From the NCBI GenBank assembly GCA_037892935.1, contig JAYXKI010000001.1, positions 2,542,001-2,606,000 of the forward strand: a DNA stretch of 64,000 nt, in the 5' to 3' direction. Position numbers and translations under genes: made by a program. Source of the stretch: Phlebopus portentosus. Lineage: Eukaryota > Basidiomycota > Agaricomycetes > Boletales > Boletinellaceae. The notes below the pieces were generated by a model, which had not been told where the DNA came from, ran no database searches, and worked only from the letters and a program-made list of their open reading frames with translations. Numbering within the stretch: the first letter of the stretch is position 1; each line of letters begins with the position of its first letter. Below, one piece after another: positions 1-12,800 of the stretch.

Positions 1-1769
1 GGGTACGATTATCCGTCCCATTGGTGCTTATATGCGTGGCAATCCTCTTATCTTTGTTATTCACAAATTCAGGGACTAAGATTCAAGGAGCTTTCTCTGT
101 CGAAGAGCTCTGTTCGAAGCTCAAGAGGCCGAGAAAGATCATCCTCCTCGTTAAAGCCGGCTCTGCCGTTGACGACTTTATTAAACAACTTGTCCCTCAT
201 CTTGAACAAGGTGATATCATCATTGACGGCGGTAACTCTCACTATCCCGATTCAATTCGGCGAACGCACGAACTTGAATCCAAGGGCCTTCTCTTCGTTG
301 GTTGTGGTGTCTCCGGTGGTGAGGAAGGTGCACGTTACGGACCCTCGCTCATGCCGGGTGGTTCAACGGCCGCCTGGCCTGCAATCAAGCCAATTTTCCA
401 GGCTGCAGCTGCTCAAGTCGAGGGAGTGCCCTGCTGTGACTGGATGGGTGAGACTGGTGCTGGTCACTTCGTCAAAATGGTCCACAACGGTAATTATGCA
501 TGTTGCGTATACAGAATCTGTCCGTTAATCCAGTTCTCAAGGTATTGAGTATGGCGATATGCAGTTAATTGCGGAAGCCTATGACATCCTGAAGCGCGGT
601 CTGGGCCTGCATGAGGATGAAATTGCATCCATTTTTGAGAAATGGAACAAAGGCGTTCTTGATTCCTTCCTTATTGAAATTACAACAAATATTCTTCGTT
701 TCAAGGACGACGATGGACAGCCTCTTGTCGCGAAGATTCTTGACAAGGCCGGACAGAAGGGAACGGGCAAATGGACCGCCATTTCCGCTCTTGACTACGG
801 GACTCCAGGTAAGTTGTAGAGGTTAGACTTCTTGCAAAAGGCCCTCGTTTTCATCATTGGCTAGTGACACTTATCGGAGAGGCTGTCTTCGCCCGTTGCC
901 TTTCTTCCATAAAGGAGGAACGTTTTCGCGCGAGCAAGATCATTGCTGGTCCGCAGAAGGAGCCGTTCCGTGGTGACAAGCAACAGTTTATCGACGATCT
1001 TGAGCAAGCACTCTACGCATCCAAGATCATCTCATATGCGCAAGGTTTCATGCTCAAGAGGGAAGCTGCTAAAGAGGTTAGCCTATTCTTCCAATTGAGA
1101 TGCATGGACTAAATTCACGTTTCACTCAAGCTTAAATGGAATCTTAACTATGCTGGCATTGCTCGTATTTGGCGTGGTGGCTGTATTATCAAGGTTTGTA
1201 CTGTCGCTACGTTCAGGGAATTTAATATCTTTCTGACGTAAAAATAGTCCGTCTTCCTGAACGATATCACCAAGGCTTACGAGAAGACACCGGATCTCGA
1301 GTCATTGCTGTTCGATGATTTCTTCAATAGAGGCAAGTCGTTCACGATGACCGGTACATCACCTTATTGAAACGAGGGTATCATTGTCAGCGGTTCACAA
1401 GGCTCAGCCCGGCTGGCGACGTGTCGTTGCACAGGCCACTCTCTGGGGTATCCCGACTCCAGCGTTTAGCACTGCTTTGGCATTCTTTGATGGATACAGA
1501 AGTGAAATCGTGCCTGCCAATCTCATTCAAGCTCAGGTGGGCCTAGTAAATTATCTTCTTTCAACATCGACTGATGAGACTTTAGCGTGACTACTTCGGT
1601 GCGCACACCTTCAGGATTCTGCCGGGAAAGGAAAATGCGAAGCTTAAGGCGGGAGAGGATATCCGTAAGCTGTTCTTTCCTCATGGTTTGTAAGCTTTCT
1701 TACACTGTCTCAGACGTCAATTGGACCGGTCGTGGTGGAAATGTATCAGCCTCCAGCTATAATGTGTAA
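1..1769 (+). CDS. gnd1: 6-phosphogluconate dehydrogenase, decarboxylating (5' truncated by window edge)
   Basis: This is the third enzyme of the oxidative pentose phosphate pathway. It oxidises and decarboxylates 6-phosphogluconate to ribulose 5-phosphate, making NADPH in the cytosol. Visible family blocks include [72 protein letters not shown] and the C-terminal [18 protein letters not shown]. The first visible exon begins near base 73 after an intron acceptor, so the NADP-binding Rossmann N-terminus lies to the left of the window. At least seven exons are joined by short GT-AG introns, for example a donor near 1076 and an acceptor just before LKWNLNY, and a last intron splitting the HVNW block. 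No frame break was seen. Bases 1-72 look like intron. Identity is secure; exact exon edges were judged by eye. Confidence 0.95.
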
Positions 1770-1958
1770 TTACAGTGGTGGGCCATGTAGAGACTACTGC
1801 TTAGCATCAACGACCCTTGAATGGGGATGGGCAATACGCAGTTGCATGTATGCATATAAAAATAGAATAACAAGTTCACTTTCATTGTGCCGTAATCTAC
1901 TCGGGATTTAGCCGAGAATCGTCCCTATCGGGGATTTCTACATCTGTCTCTTTCCACC

Positions 1959-4482
1959 ATGTGTGGAATTTTACTCGCAATCCAGCAACAAGAAGACCTC
2001 GCAATAGACTTCGAGCCTGTATGGAAACAGCTTGAAACGGCGAACTCTGCACGTGGTGGGTCTGCTCGTTCACGAAGAGATTTTATCATACAATTTTCAG
2101 TGCATCGCTGCCATCAGGTCCAGACGCACAGGAGAGTGTTCGCTTCACTCTTTCTTCCGATAAAGGCTTTCCTCTAGATGTCCGCTTTTTTGCCAGTGAG
2201 CTAAGACTAAGGGGAGATAAACCTGTCGTCCAGCCGCATGTGGACTCAGGCAATGTATTATGCTGGAACGGAGAAGTCTGTACGCTGCACGCAAGATGAA
2301 TTCATCACAAGATAACTAGTGTTTTACAGGTCTTTGAGGGCATCGAGGTAAGCGGTTGCGTGCGCATTCATCAATTTAGGGCGTTCCTCAGGCTTCCGCT
2401 TTAGATGGAAGCGTCCGAAAATGACGGAATCAAATTATTTGAGATAATCAAGCAAATAGAAAATCCGAGCCTTGAACTTCCTGCGATCTTTCAGTCGATC
2501 GAGGGCCCGTAAGTGACCCTATCCTGTTCTTTTCCAACAATGATGTGCTGATGTCTGCTTGAGTTATGCATTCTGTTTCTTTCATGTGGGTAATCGACTA
2601 GAATTTCGGCTTGTCTTTTGCTCATCTTAAGCTTCTTGGTTGAATTTCTTTTTGCAGAAAGCCTCGAAGAGGATATACTTCGGACGAGATCCGCTCGGAC
2701 GTCGGTCGCTTCTAATCCATCGACCGACAAGCCAGAAACCGTATCTGATCATTACTTCTGTGTCTGCCGGCGCGAATCCGTTCTATGATCTTGAAGAGAT
2801 CGATACCGTACAGTTTCATTATGCTGATCTGAACGATTGGAGTCTTGGTGTAAGTCTGAATTTGAAAAGGATTTTATTGTGCTAAAGATTTTTTTCGGTA
2901 ATTCTAGATAGGCAGCGAAGTTCTGCAGACGCTCGATCGCAGCCACAATCCCGGTCAGACAACGGACTTTGTAAGACGCTGCTGTGTTCAATATGCTGAA
3001 ATGCTGAGCAAAGTGCGTAGAGTATGCCAGCAAGAGTAAACAATGTTATCACAAAAACATCTCCCCTTGTCAGTTCTCTGACAGATATACCACCTACGTT
3101 ACTGCATGTGGTAGACAACTTGCTCGACCAACTTGGTCGCAGTGTCAGATTGATGGTGCAAGATATCCCGTATCATGCGTACGTTGTTTGCCCTCAGATC
3201 GATCACTATACCTGACCTCACAAACCTTCAGGGAGAAAGGGCAAGCCCGAGTTGCAGTGTTGTTTTCTGGAGGGATTGACTCCACAATTTTAGCATACCT
3301 TGCTGACAGGTAGTGTTCGTATGGCATATTTGGCATGATTTTATCTGATAAGAATTGTTATAGGCATCTTCCTCCTGATGAGCCCATAGACCTACTGAAC
3401 GTAGCCTTCGAGAATCCTCGAAAGATACAGATCAGGTCGGACAGTACTGAAGACGTCAAGAAGAAAAGAAAATCTGCGCGGAGCAGGACACCAGATTCAG
3501 TGTCCGTGCTAGCCAATGTCAGCTTTGACCCTTATCTTGTACCAGATCGCGTTACTGGCCTCGAGGAGCTGGACGAACTTCAGACAGTCTGCTCTCACCG
3601 ACACTGGAACCTTGTAAGCATCTAATCTATTCGGGAATCCATCTCTGTTGACTAGTCAAAGCAAGGTTGAAGTAGATGTAACATTTGAGGTTAGCTTTCT
3701 CGAATCTCCAGGCTCCAATTTACTTTTGACGAGAGATATTAGGAGACAACAAATTATCGACCAATCGTTGAAAATGTTATGCATCCCTGCAAAACGGTAA
3801 TGGATCTGGTAGATTAATTCCGTAAATTGGAAGGTAATCTGGAAGCTGATGACTTGAAAGAGTCTGGGCCTTGCACTTTATTTTGCGTCCAGAGGCATTG
3901 GTCACATTAAAACAGAAGATTCTCAGAAAATCCCCTATGCTAGCACGGCTCGAGTATTGGTAGGGTTGTCACGAATCTCTGCATCTTGATTCTGTGCTTA
4001 TATACGATCAGCTTAACGGACTTGGAGCGGATGAGCTCCTCGGAGGTTATGGGCGACATAGAACCGTTTATAATTCAGGCGGTTGGCCAGCTCTCGTTGA
4101 AGAGGTCCGAGATACTTTGCACACTTGGTGGATTAATGTCTGAAACGGATTCCACTTACAGCTTCAGCTAGAGATTGATCGGATACCGGCTCGTAACCTG
4201 GGGCGAGACGATCGTATAATCTCATCGCACGGCAAAGAAGCGCGGCATCCGTTCCTCTCCTTGTCCGTCGTCAACTATCTTGCAAAACTCCCGGTTCATT
4301 ATAAACTGGATCCTCGCATGCCACTTGGGCTTGGGGACAAGACGCTTCTTCGGCTTGCAGCGAGAAAGGTCGGACTTGAGCTAGCAAGTTCGCGGAAGAA
4401 GAGGGCAATGCAATTTGGTAGCCACTCGGCACGCATGGAATCAGGAGGGTCCGAGAGGAGAGGCGACCTGATTCTGAGCTAG
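1959..4482 (+). CDS. Asparagine synthetase domain-containing protein (ASNSD1-like)
   Basis: The protein has an N-terminal class II glutamine amidotransferase domain followed by an asparagine synthetase domain, the layout of animal ASNSD1 and yeast YML096W. The start MCGILLAIQQQ keeps Cys2, the catalytic nucleophile of class II amidotransferases after Met removal, and the ATG lies in a good context (CACCATG). Later blocks are ARGPDAQ with WNGE, FGRDPLGRRSLL, the PP-loop LFSGGIDSTILAYLAD that binds ATP, LNGLGADELLGGYGRHR, and HPFLSLSVVNYLAKLP near the C-terminus. There are about ten short introns. The family resembles asparagine synthetase, but its physiological substrate is not established, so asparagine synthesis should not be assumed. 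It sits 189 bases downstream of the 6-phosphogluconate dehydrogenase stop in the same direction; nothing suggests co-transcription. Confidence 0.88.
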
Positions 4483-4885
4483 CGTATCGCATCCGTAGTC
4501 CCGCTGTTGGCTGCAGACAAGCAGATGTTTAGGTCACGGTCTAATCCGCCCATGCTATTGGCTGAAGACTTGCCACACTCTTAGAGAGTGTAGTTACTGA
4601 GCCCAATAGGAGCTAGCGGACAAGCTAAGCCATCTAGTCATCCCAATAATATAGAAATAAATAGAAAATTAGATTTTGGTTACAAAGGAAAATACTGTTG
4701 TCGAGCAATTTATAACGTTGTGGTAAGATCGACATCGGATGTCGATCACTTGGAAAGCACTTGGACCTGATTGGTTGAAGATCCATCGGCCGATCGACGT
4801 CGTCAACTCAAATATTTCTGTTTGACGAACTGCTTAGTCTTCGACCTCCCGTCAGTTCCGTGCAGCTGGCCAGCCGTCGCGAGCA
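4483..4885. other. Intergenic region and promoter of the Aco2-type aconitase gene
   Basis: No gene is visible. The stretch holds the 3' flank of the ASNSD1-like gene and the promoter of the aconitase gene. It contains a perfect 10-base-arm inverted repeat at 4727-4747 and a second palindrome, ATCGGCCGAT, at 4785-4794, with a reverse CCAAT motif (ATTGG) between them. Confidence 0.6.
4727..4794 (+). promoter_or_regulatory. Pair of palindromes upstream of the aconitase gene (candidate operator)
   Basis: GATCGACATC at 4727-4736 and GATGTCGATC at 4738-4747 are exact reverse complements separated by one base. ATCGGCCGAT at 4785-4794 is a second perfect palindrome, directly followed by GACGTCG, which extends a second GATCGACGTC-like element. 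Both lie within 160 bases of the aconitase start codon. The symmetry suggests binding of a dimeric regulator such as a zinc-cluster protein, but no factor is identified. The palindromes are seen directly; the regulatory role is inferred. Confidence 0.35.
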
Positions 4886-7800
4886 ATGGCATTCTCGTCG
4901 ACCGCCGTCGTAGGGCGCGCGAGTCTACGAGCTCATGCAAGATCACTAGCAACCCATGCCCCACTCCTCGAAAAGGACTGTACCACAATTACACCTCCTT
5001 ATGCTCGTTTGCAGGACAATCTCAAGCGGGTTCGCGCGATCCTAGACGATAGACCGTTGACTCTGGCGCAGAAGATTTTCTACAGTCATATTCACGAGCC
5101 GGAGAAGACCCTAGCTGGGAAGAAAAACATTCGTGGAGAATATCTGCAGCTTCGACCCCAGCGTGTAGCTATGCAGGATGCTTCCGCCCAGTAAGTAATC
5201 ATTGGCCTCCTCGAAAAATTCAGCTGAACTGAGATGAACTTATTTGAAGGATGGCGATGTGAGTCGATTTTCAGGTCTAAGACGAATATCGGTCCTCATG
5301 TACTTCTTAGATTACAATTTATGAGCGCGGGTCTACCGACCTGTGCTGTTCCAACTAGTATCCATTGTGACCATCTAATACAAGCTTCTGAAGGTGCAGA
5401 GGCGGACCTCAAAGTGCGTTGCTTGTATCCTAGATTCCAATTGGCCAATCTCATGATATGAAATACAGCGCTCAATAATATCAAACAAAGAGGTCTTCGA
5501 TTTCTTAGAAAGTGCTGCGAAGAAATACGGTATTATTCATCACGACCTTGTCGTAGGTTATCTGGATTATAACTTTCTTTCTTTCAGGTATCGAGTTTTG
5601 GGGTCCTGGCTCTGGGATCATACATCAGATCGTATTAGAGAATTATGCTGCACCAGGAATGCTCATGTATGTCTGTTTCAGTTACAATGACTTCGAGTGC
5701 TAATGTTTAATACTGCAAGGCTGGGAACAGGTATAATTTTCTGCTTTGCATTTAGGCAGATGGATAGCTACAAGCTTTCTTTTCTCAGACTCGCATACAC
5801 CTAATGCAGGAGGCCTCGGATTGATAGCTATTGGCGTTGGAGGCGCGGACGCGGTGGACGCGATGACAGGAACTTCCTGGGAGCTCAAGGCACCGCATAT
5901 AGTTGGTCTGTTACTTCGTTTCAGCCTGCACTATTTGATTCGTCTGATATCCTGACAGGCATTCATCTTACCGGACAGATGAACGGGTGGACGACAACTA
6001 AGGATCTCATTCTAAATATTGCTGGACGCCTGACTGTCCGAGTAAATGCCATCCTCTTTTTTTGAATTACTGAGCCCGTCTTCATTACACCAGCATAGGG
6101 CGGTACAGGACGCATTCTGGAATATTTTGGGCCTGGTGTCTTCAACCAGTCGTGCACAGGTAGGTTGGTTGAAAGCGCTATTTTATCCCGCTTTTAAAAC
6201 AGAGCTACGTTTTTGTAAGGTCTCGCGACGATTGCAAATATGGGTGCAGAAGGTACGTTGGGAATTATTCATATATAAAGAGCGACGATTGTACTGAAAT
6301 GCGAAGTTGGCGCGACTTCTTCGACCTTTCTGTATACACCAAGCATGAGGTCCTACTTACGAGCGACTGGACGATCTGCTGTTGCCAAAGCTGCTGACGA
6401 GGCTGCTTCTCAGGGCTTCTTGAGCGCCGACGAAGGGGCTGAATATGACGAAGTGATTGAGATTGTACGTATTTTCAGTGCGGCCCCCAAGTAACATCCC
6501 GTATTGAATCGCACGTGCGACAGAATCTTTCGGAACTTGAGCCGACTATTAACGGTCCCTTCACGCCTGACTTAGCGACACCTCTGTCGAAGTTCGGTGG
6601 TTTCGTGAAACAGGAAGGTTGGAAGGACGAAATATCTGCTAGCCTTATCGGATCGTGTACGAACAGCTCCTATGAGGATATGGTATGCTTCATCTTCTCT
6701 CTTTTCCTCGTAATGCATGCTCAAAGCTCTGTTCAAGACACGTGTATCAGACCTCGCTCGTCAAGCAAAGGATGCAGACTTGAAAGTGAAGGTACCATTT
6801 CTCTGCACACCGGGCTCCGAGCAAATTAGAGCGACTATGGAGAGGGACAACATTACGTCTTCACTTGAAGAAGTTGGAGCCACTGTTCTAGCAAATGCTT
6901 GCGGTCCTTGCATCGGCCAATGGAAACGTAACGATAAAAAGGGCGAAGAAAATGGTATTTCTGTCTGATTAAGAAGGCTATCGCCTGTACTCATTGTTAT
7001 ACATAGCTATCCTGACATCTTTTAACCGGAATTTCCGTTCTCGCAACGATGGTAACAAAGATACTATGAACTTCCTTGCTTCACCTACTATTGTTACCGC
7101 TATGGCATTCTCGGGGAAGCTGTCTTTCAATCCCATGACTGATCCTATAGAGCTTCCGTCCGGCGAGTTATTCAAGTTCAGGCCTCCTCAGGGTCTGGAT
7201 CTACCTTCTGAAGGGTTTACACCCGGGGATCTTTCCCTATATCCGCGACCAAATCCGGACCCTCAACCCGACACTGAGATAGCTATTTCGCCGACATCTA
7301 CTCGACTAGAGATTCTCAAGCCTTTTGAGAGTCACTTCGGACCTCAGAATCCACGAGGTCTCGAGCTGCCTTCACTGAAAGTGCTCATGCGGGTTCGAGG
7401 AAAGTGCACAACAGACCATATATCCGCCGCTGTATGTATCTTCATGTTTATGAACAATGCCAGAAGTTTGAGTCTGACTTCATCTGCCAGGGGCCCTGGC
7501 TCAAGTACAAGGGTCACCTAACCAACATCTCGGAGAATCTCTGTAAGTAAAGTCGAAAGTTCAGGTTTGATCTTTGCTAATTAATTCCAATGTAGTGATA
7601 ACGGTGGGTTTGATAACGTGACCGTAGAGACCGTCGTATTCATCGTTCTTCCACAAAGGCCGCAAATGATGAAGGCGGTGATGTTAATGTGGCATTTGAC
7701 CACGATCATGGTCCAGGCGAGTCGTTGACTGACACAATTCCGAACGTTGCCAAGCGACTACGGGATCGTAGTCAACCTTGGGCTTTAGTTGTAGACGAGA

Positions 7801-8278
7801 ACTACGGTGAAGGTAGTGCACGAGAACATGCTGCGTTACAGCCCCGGTTCTATGGTATGTTCATTTAGTTTATTCACGTTCGAATTCGGCCAAACTCGGG
7901 AAATCTTAGGATGTGCTTTGATCGTTGCCCGATCATTCGCCAGAATCCACGAGACAAACCTCAAAGTAAGCCCCACGTCGTCACGAACAAGCCGCATGAC
8001 AGCTATCTCACGATATTGCCATCCTGCAGAAACAAGGCATTCTGCCTCTTTGGTTCGTCGAGAGCAGCGATTACCCTCGGATTAGGTCCGGCGACGTTGT
8101 CGAGACTATCGGATTGGAGAATCTTCTGAACGGTGGCTTAACTTCAACCATTCGTTTGAAAGTCACAAAACGAGATGGACAAACGTTTGAGATCCCCACG
8201 AGACACACAATGTCTAGTGATCAGCTTAAGTGGTTGAGAGCTGGATCTGCGCTGAACTACATTCGCTCACAGCTTTAA
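4886..8278 (+). CDS. aco2: Aconitate hydratase, mitochondrial, Aco2 type (probable homoaconitate-forming enzyme)
   Basis: This is a 4Fe-4S aconitase-family dehydratase. The N-terminus [20 protein letters not shown] is rich in Arg, Ser and Ala and acidic-residue free, as in a mitochondrial targeting sequence. Family blocks in order are [30 protein letters not shown], [10 protein letters not shown], the cluster ligands in [14 protein letters not shown] and [26 protein letters not shown], [25 protein letters not shown] and [13 protein letters not shown]. The segments [32 protein letters not shown] and [12 protein letters not shown] are closer to yeast Aco2 than to Aco1. In yeast and Aspergillus that paralogue is linked to converting homocitrate to cis-homoaconitate in lysine biosynthesis. 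About twelve short introns are present. The family assignment is firm; the Aco2 subtype rests on remembered homologues. Confidence 0.92.
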
Positions 8279-8429
8279 GGTTTGGCAGTTATATAGACAT
8301 TGTGTGGATACCTCGATCTGTAGACTTTGGATAGCATTAACGGAAAAAAAAAAGATATTTTTACTATCGTCAGTTCCAGTGTACTGTCATCCAATATAAT
8401 GCAATGAAAGCAAGGTAACAGATATCCGC

Positions 8430-9592
8430 TCAGGAGGTCGCCACTTCTGCATTAATTGCTGATCCACCTTCGCTGTCCTCCATGCCGAGGCGTTTACGCT
8501 TTCGCACCCTTTTTCTGGTCCGCTTAGACGTTGTTTGCGATGTGGGCCGACTGTCCATCCCCTCTTGCTGCTGAGCATCACCATCACCATCATCGTCATC
8601 GTTCTCATGCTTCCTTTTCGAGCCAACGGACTGAGCCTGTTCCTGATGTTTTCTTGACTGTGTTTGCCTGTTGTTCTCTTTCGGTTTCTTCTTCTTTACG
8701 CTCAGCGGATTCGGAGCTTTAGGGCCTTGTTTCTTCTTTATCGGCGACGCATCTGTGTTCGTCGCGTAAGACTTTTCGAGCGTCGAAGCGATGTTACTCG
8801 ACTCTGCTTCAGAGGGCTTCATACGCCCAATCTCCATCTAGTAGTCTGGTGAGCATTGTAGCCTGGGAACCAAGTAGAGTTACGCACCATAGATTTCACC
8901 CTTTCCGTTGCTTCACTAGCTGGTTCAAGGACTATTACGCTTCGTTTTATGTGCACCAGCGGAACGCCCGGAACCTGGCGCGCATATTGTCTTATTGAAG
9001 ACGACTGAGCGGAGAGGACATAGCGGTGCTTATTCGTTTGACCTAGGTAAAATAGAGATGAATAGGGAAAACCAAAGGTGTTGGCATAGGATTGCCATGC
9101 CTACAACTTCCTTCAAACAGTCCACTTCCGGTATTGCCTCCCTATGATTACACCTTCTTCTCTCAAACGTCTTTGCTAGGTCGACAGCAGGTTGAGCAGT
9201 GCGCCCTGCAAGGTAAAGTCGATGGACGCAGCATTGTGTGATCACTTTTAGAATTGAGCAGAATGAGTGTCCAATGTTTCCAGAAGCAATGAGTGACGCA
9301 CTAGGTTTTACCGTTCCTTGTAAGACGACTGTCAGCTGCTTCGCAAGGTCGATCTTTGACGATACTGCCTCTAAACACATCTCAGAATCGACTTTGAATT
9401 GAATTACAACATAGGGCCACGCGATATGAAACCGAACGAAGGTCAGTTCATGTCTTTATTCCGTCTTCAGACAAATAGATATGAAGATAAGTGTATATTC
9501 TTACCTAGTACCTGGTAAGGCTGTCGAAAACCGAAGCTCATGCAGTATACATGCATAAGCTTCCGATATGCTTTGGCGCGTTTCTGCCGCAT
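8430..9592 (-). CDS. utp23: rRNA-processing protein Utp23 (PIN-domain, SSU processome)
   Basis: Utp23 is a nucleolar component of the small-subunit processome, needed for early 18S rRNA processing and release of snR30 in yeast. The start MRQKRAKAYRKLMHVYCMSF followed by FGFRQPYQVL is the family hallmark. Next come a PIN-like domain and a zinc-binding cluster with QCCVHRLY and RRCNH. The C-terminal third, at 8430-8837, is lysine-rich and low in complexity with KKKK and KRTRKRVRKRKR runs, typical of nucleolar proteins. The ATG at 9590-9592 is chosen because upstream codons are not conserved in the family. At least three introns are present. The gene diverges from the beta-mannosidase gene with 250 bases between start codons. 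Confidence 0.88.
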
Positions 9593-9842
9593 TTCAGATT
9601 GTGGTGGTTGATAAAGAGCGAAGAATGTATGGCGGAAGAGCGGGCCGGGCGAAGCCGGCAAGTCGGTCGGCAAGATCACCCGTGCACTACTTGAACTTTA
9701 CCAACGTGGTAGGATGAATATCAATCCTCTGGTTTTTTATCGGCCAACCATATTGTTCCGCTTCGATGGGCTACTGTATATAAGCCATCGAATGCGCTTA
9801 CCATGACTCTGAAGGTCTATCAAGGTCCTCTGTTTTGATTCA

Positions 9843-12800
9843 ATGTCCGTAGGACGTCAAACAGTCGTGCTCAGCTCCGGCTGGAAATGGAAGGAGCGAG
9901 ACAACAAGCTTGCCAATGTCCTTGAAGAATTGTCCTCGGAAGGTTGGAGGCCGGTCCATTCTGGAGTTCCTTCCGAAATACACGTCGAACTTATGCACGC
10001 AAACCTCATTCCTCACCCTTTCGAGGGGTTCAATGAGCATAAAGTTCAATGTAGGTAATCTTCATATCTTACACCATCTGCTGATTGTCTAATTATCGTA
10101 TTCAAGGGGTCGGAGAGCGAGAATGGATGTATATGACTACACTAGCATTTGATAAGCCTTCGTCGATCGAATTCGCAGAACTCGAGTTCGAAGGCTTGGA
10201 TACCTTCTGCTCCGTTTATCTTGTGAGCTATTTAATCCACACTCACACCAGTAACCTCGCTCATATTGTCAAGGACGGAGAATTGCTCTTGGAGACAGAT
10301 AACCAGTTCCGGACTTACCAGGTTAGTCTGTGCTCCTGTGTCCCTAAGCTATTTCACCGCTCATAACAATTGCTTGATGTCAAGGTTCAACTGAATCCAG
10401 CGAATTTGAGAAGCGAAAGCTCCCTTCTCCTACATTTTAAATGCGCAAAGGACATCGCACTTTCGGAAGAGGCAAAATATGGTCGTGTTCGTGCCGGTTC
10501 TTGTAACCTCGGGCATCCCAGCCGTGTTTACGTTAGGAAGGCACAATACGATTGGAGGTATGCTTGTACTGGGACTTATTCTGAATGAGGGCTTATTTCT
10601 TCACTTCATTAGATGGGACTGGGTAGGTGGTCCTTTCTCCACACTATCTTTTTTATTTATTTATTTGCCATTATACAGGGTCCGGAACTATTTACTGCTG
10701 GGCCCTACAGGCCGATCAGTCTCCTCACATACACTGCAAGGATATCAGACTTAAATTCTCAAGCGGTCGTCTCTGCAAGTCTGTTGTCTTCTTTAGCTGT
10801 TGAGCTGGCACTGCGCGGAAACGTTAAGTCCGTGGCAGATGTCACTGTTGCTCTGCGCACTCGATCAGGCCGAATAGTAAAGGAGCGGACCATCAACGGA
10901 CGTCAGTTATTTCCAGGACCGAATGCGTGTACGGAGCTTGTGTCTTGGTCGTTCGGAAAGAGCGAGGTGCAACTCTGGTGGCCGACCGGCTACGGTACGC
11001 AAGAGCTGTATGAAGTGGAAGTCACCCTTCTCGGTGAAGTATGTGACCAGGATCTCCACGTTACAATAGATTAACAGTACTTTTTGCACAAGAATTCTTC
11101 CATTCTAGACAGGCTGACCAAGAAAGTTGGGTTCCGCCGGGTACGCTTGATACAAGAACCTCTTACTCGTGCGGATAAGTATGGCAAGGGCACGACCTTT
11201 CTGCTCGAGATCAATAATGTTCGTATGTTCATTGGCGGTAAGTAGGATGAGAAGCTTTACGTTGAATAAGAAAATGATCCGTGCTTATATGCGCAGGCTC
11301 GAATTGGGTTCCCGGAGATGCATTTCTGACCACAGTGACGCCGGAGCGATATGGAGCGTGGCTTCAGTTGGTGAAAGATGGCAATCAAAATATGGTGCGT
11401 CTTTGGGGAGGTGGAGTCTATGAACCGGACATCTTTTACGAGATCTGCGATGGTAGGCCACCGGTTACGATCTCGCTCGTGGTTAATGCTGACCTGACAA
11501 ACGATAGAACTGGGACTTCTAGTCTGGCAGGACTTCCAGTTTGCATGCGGAATATATCCAGGGCACGAAGGCTTCGTCGCAAACGTGGAGATGGAAGCTG
11601 AAGATAATGTTCGTCGTCTTCGCCATCATCCGTGTATGGCCCTCTTCTGCGGAAACAATGAAGGTAAAAAGGGCTCAACTGACCTGCTTCAAAAGCTGAA
11701 CTTTACGCAGATTATCAGCAAATCCTACAGTGGGGTGGTATGTCTTCACAAAGTCTTCAAGACTCTAGAATCGTGCTTAGGATATTTACTCCAGTGAAAA
11801 CCGACTTCCCGGCACGCAAGATTTATGAGGAAGTTTTGCCGAAGGTGGTCAGTGGTTTTACCAAATATGAGATTCCATACCATCGAGGTTCTCCGTATGG
11901 TGGAAAGGGTTGGGATACCGCCGACCCCACTGTTGGTGATGTGCATCAATGGAATGTCTGGGCTGGGACAAGCGTCTATCATGATTATGATATTTTAGGC
12001 GGACGATTTGTTAGGTATGTGTCAGTCTCCTGACTTGCTACCCCCCTCTTGAAAATGGTCACAAGTGAATTCGGTATGCCTTCGATGCCTGACATGAGAA
12101 CAGTAAATTACTGGTTGCGTGATGCACCCGAGTCTGAAAGATACGCGCAATCGAAGATCATGGCCCAACACGACAAAGCGGGTAGTCACGAACGGCGTTT
12201 TGCTTTCTGCTTGGGCGATAATTTCAGATATACGTCGGAGTTAGAAACGTGAGTCGGTAGATACAAAGCTCTTCTCGTAAGATGCTCATTTCATTATTTC
12301 TCAAGACATGTATACAACACACAGATGCTTCAGTCGGATGCTATGGGCTATGCTTATCGCATGTGGCGACGAGAATGGAGGGGGCCCGGCAAAGAATATG
12401 TGAGTAGGCTGATGACATACGAGATGGTGAAGATTTAATCCCCATGCCAGGCTTCCGGTGCAATAGTCTGGCAAATCAATGACTCTTGGCCAGTTACTTC
12501 GTGGGCTATCGTAGACTACTTCGTGAGTGTATTGAGACACCATTATACAATATGACTGCTCATTGACTTACTGTATATGAACAGAAGCGGCCGAAACCTG
12601 CATATTATGCCATTGCTCGTGAGTTGAAGCAATGCAGCGTAGGGATCTTCCGTGAAGTAAGCTTTGACATTTCATCTCGTTTTGTTTTCAAGTTTGACAC
12701 CTTCCTCCCAGGTCAAGAAGAGTAGGGAATGTGATCGACCACGACAATTTTACGATTTCAATACATTTCCATGTGTTTCTGCAACCGTCGAAATCTGGGC

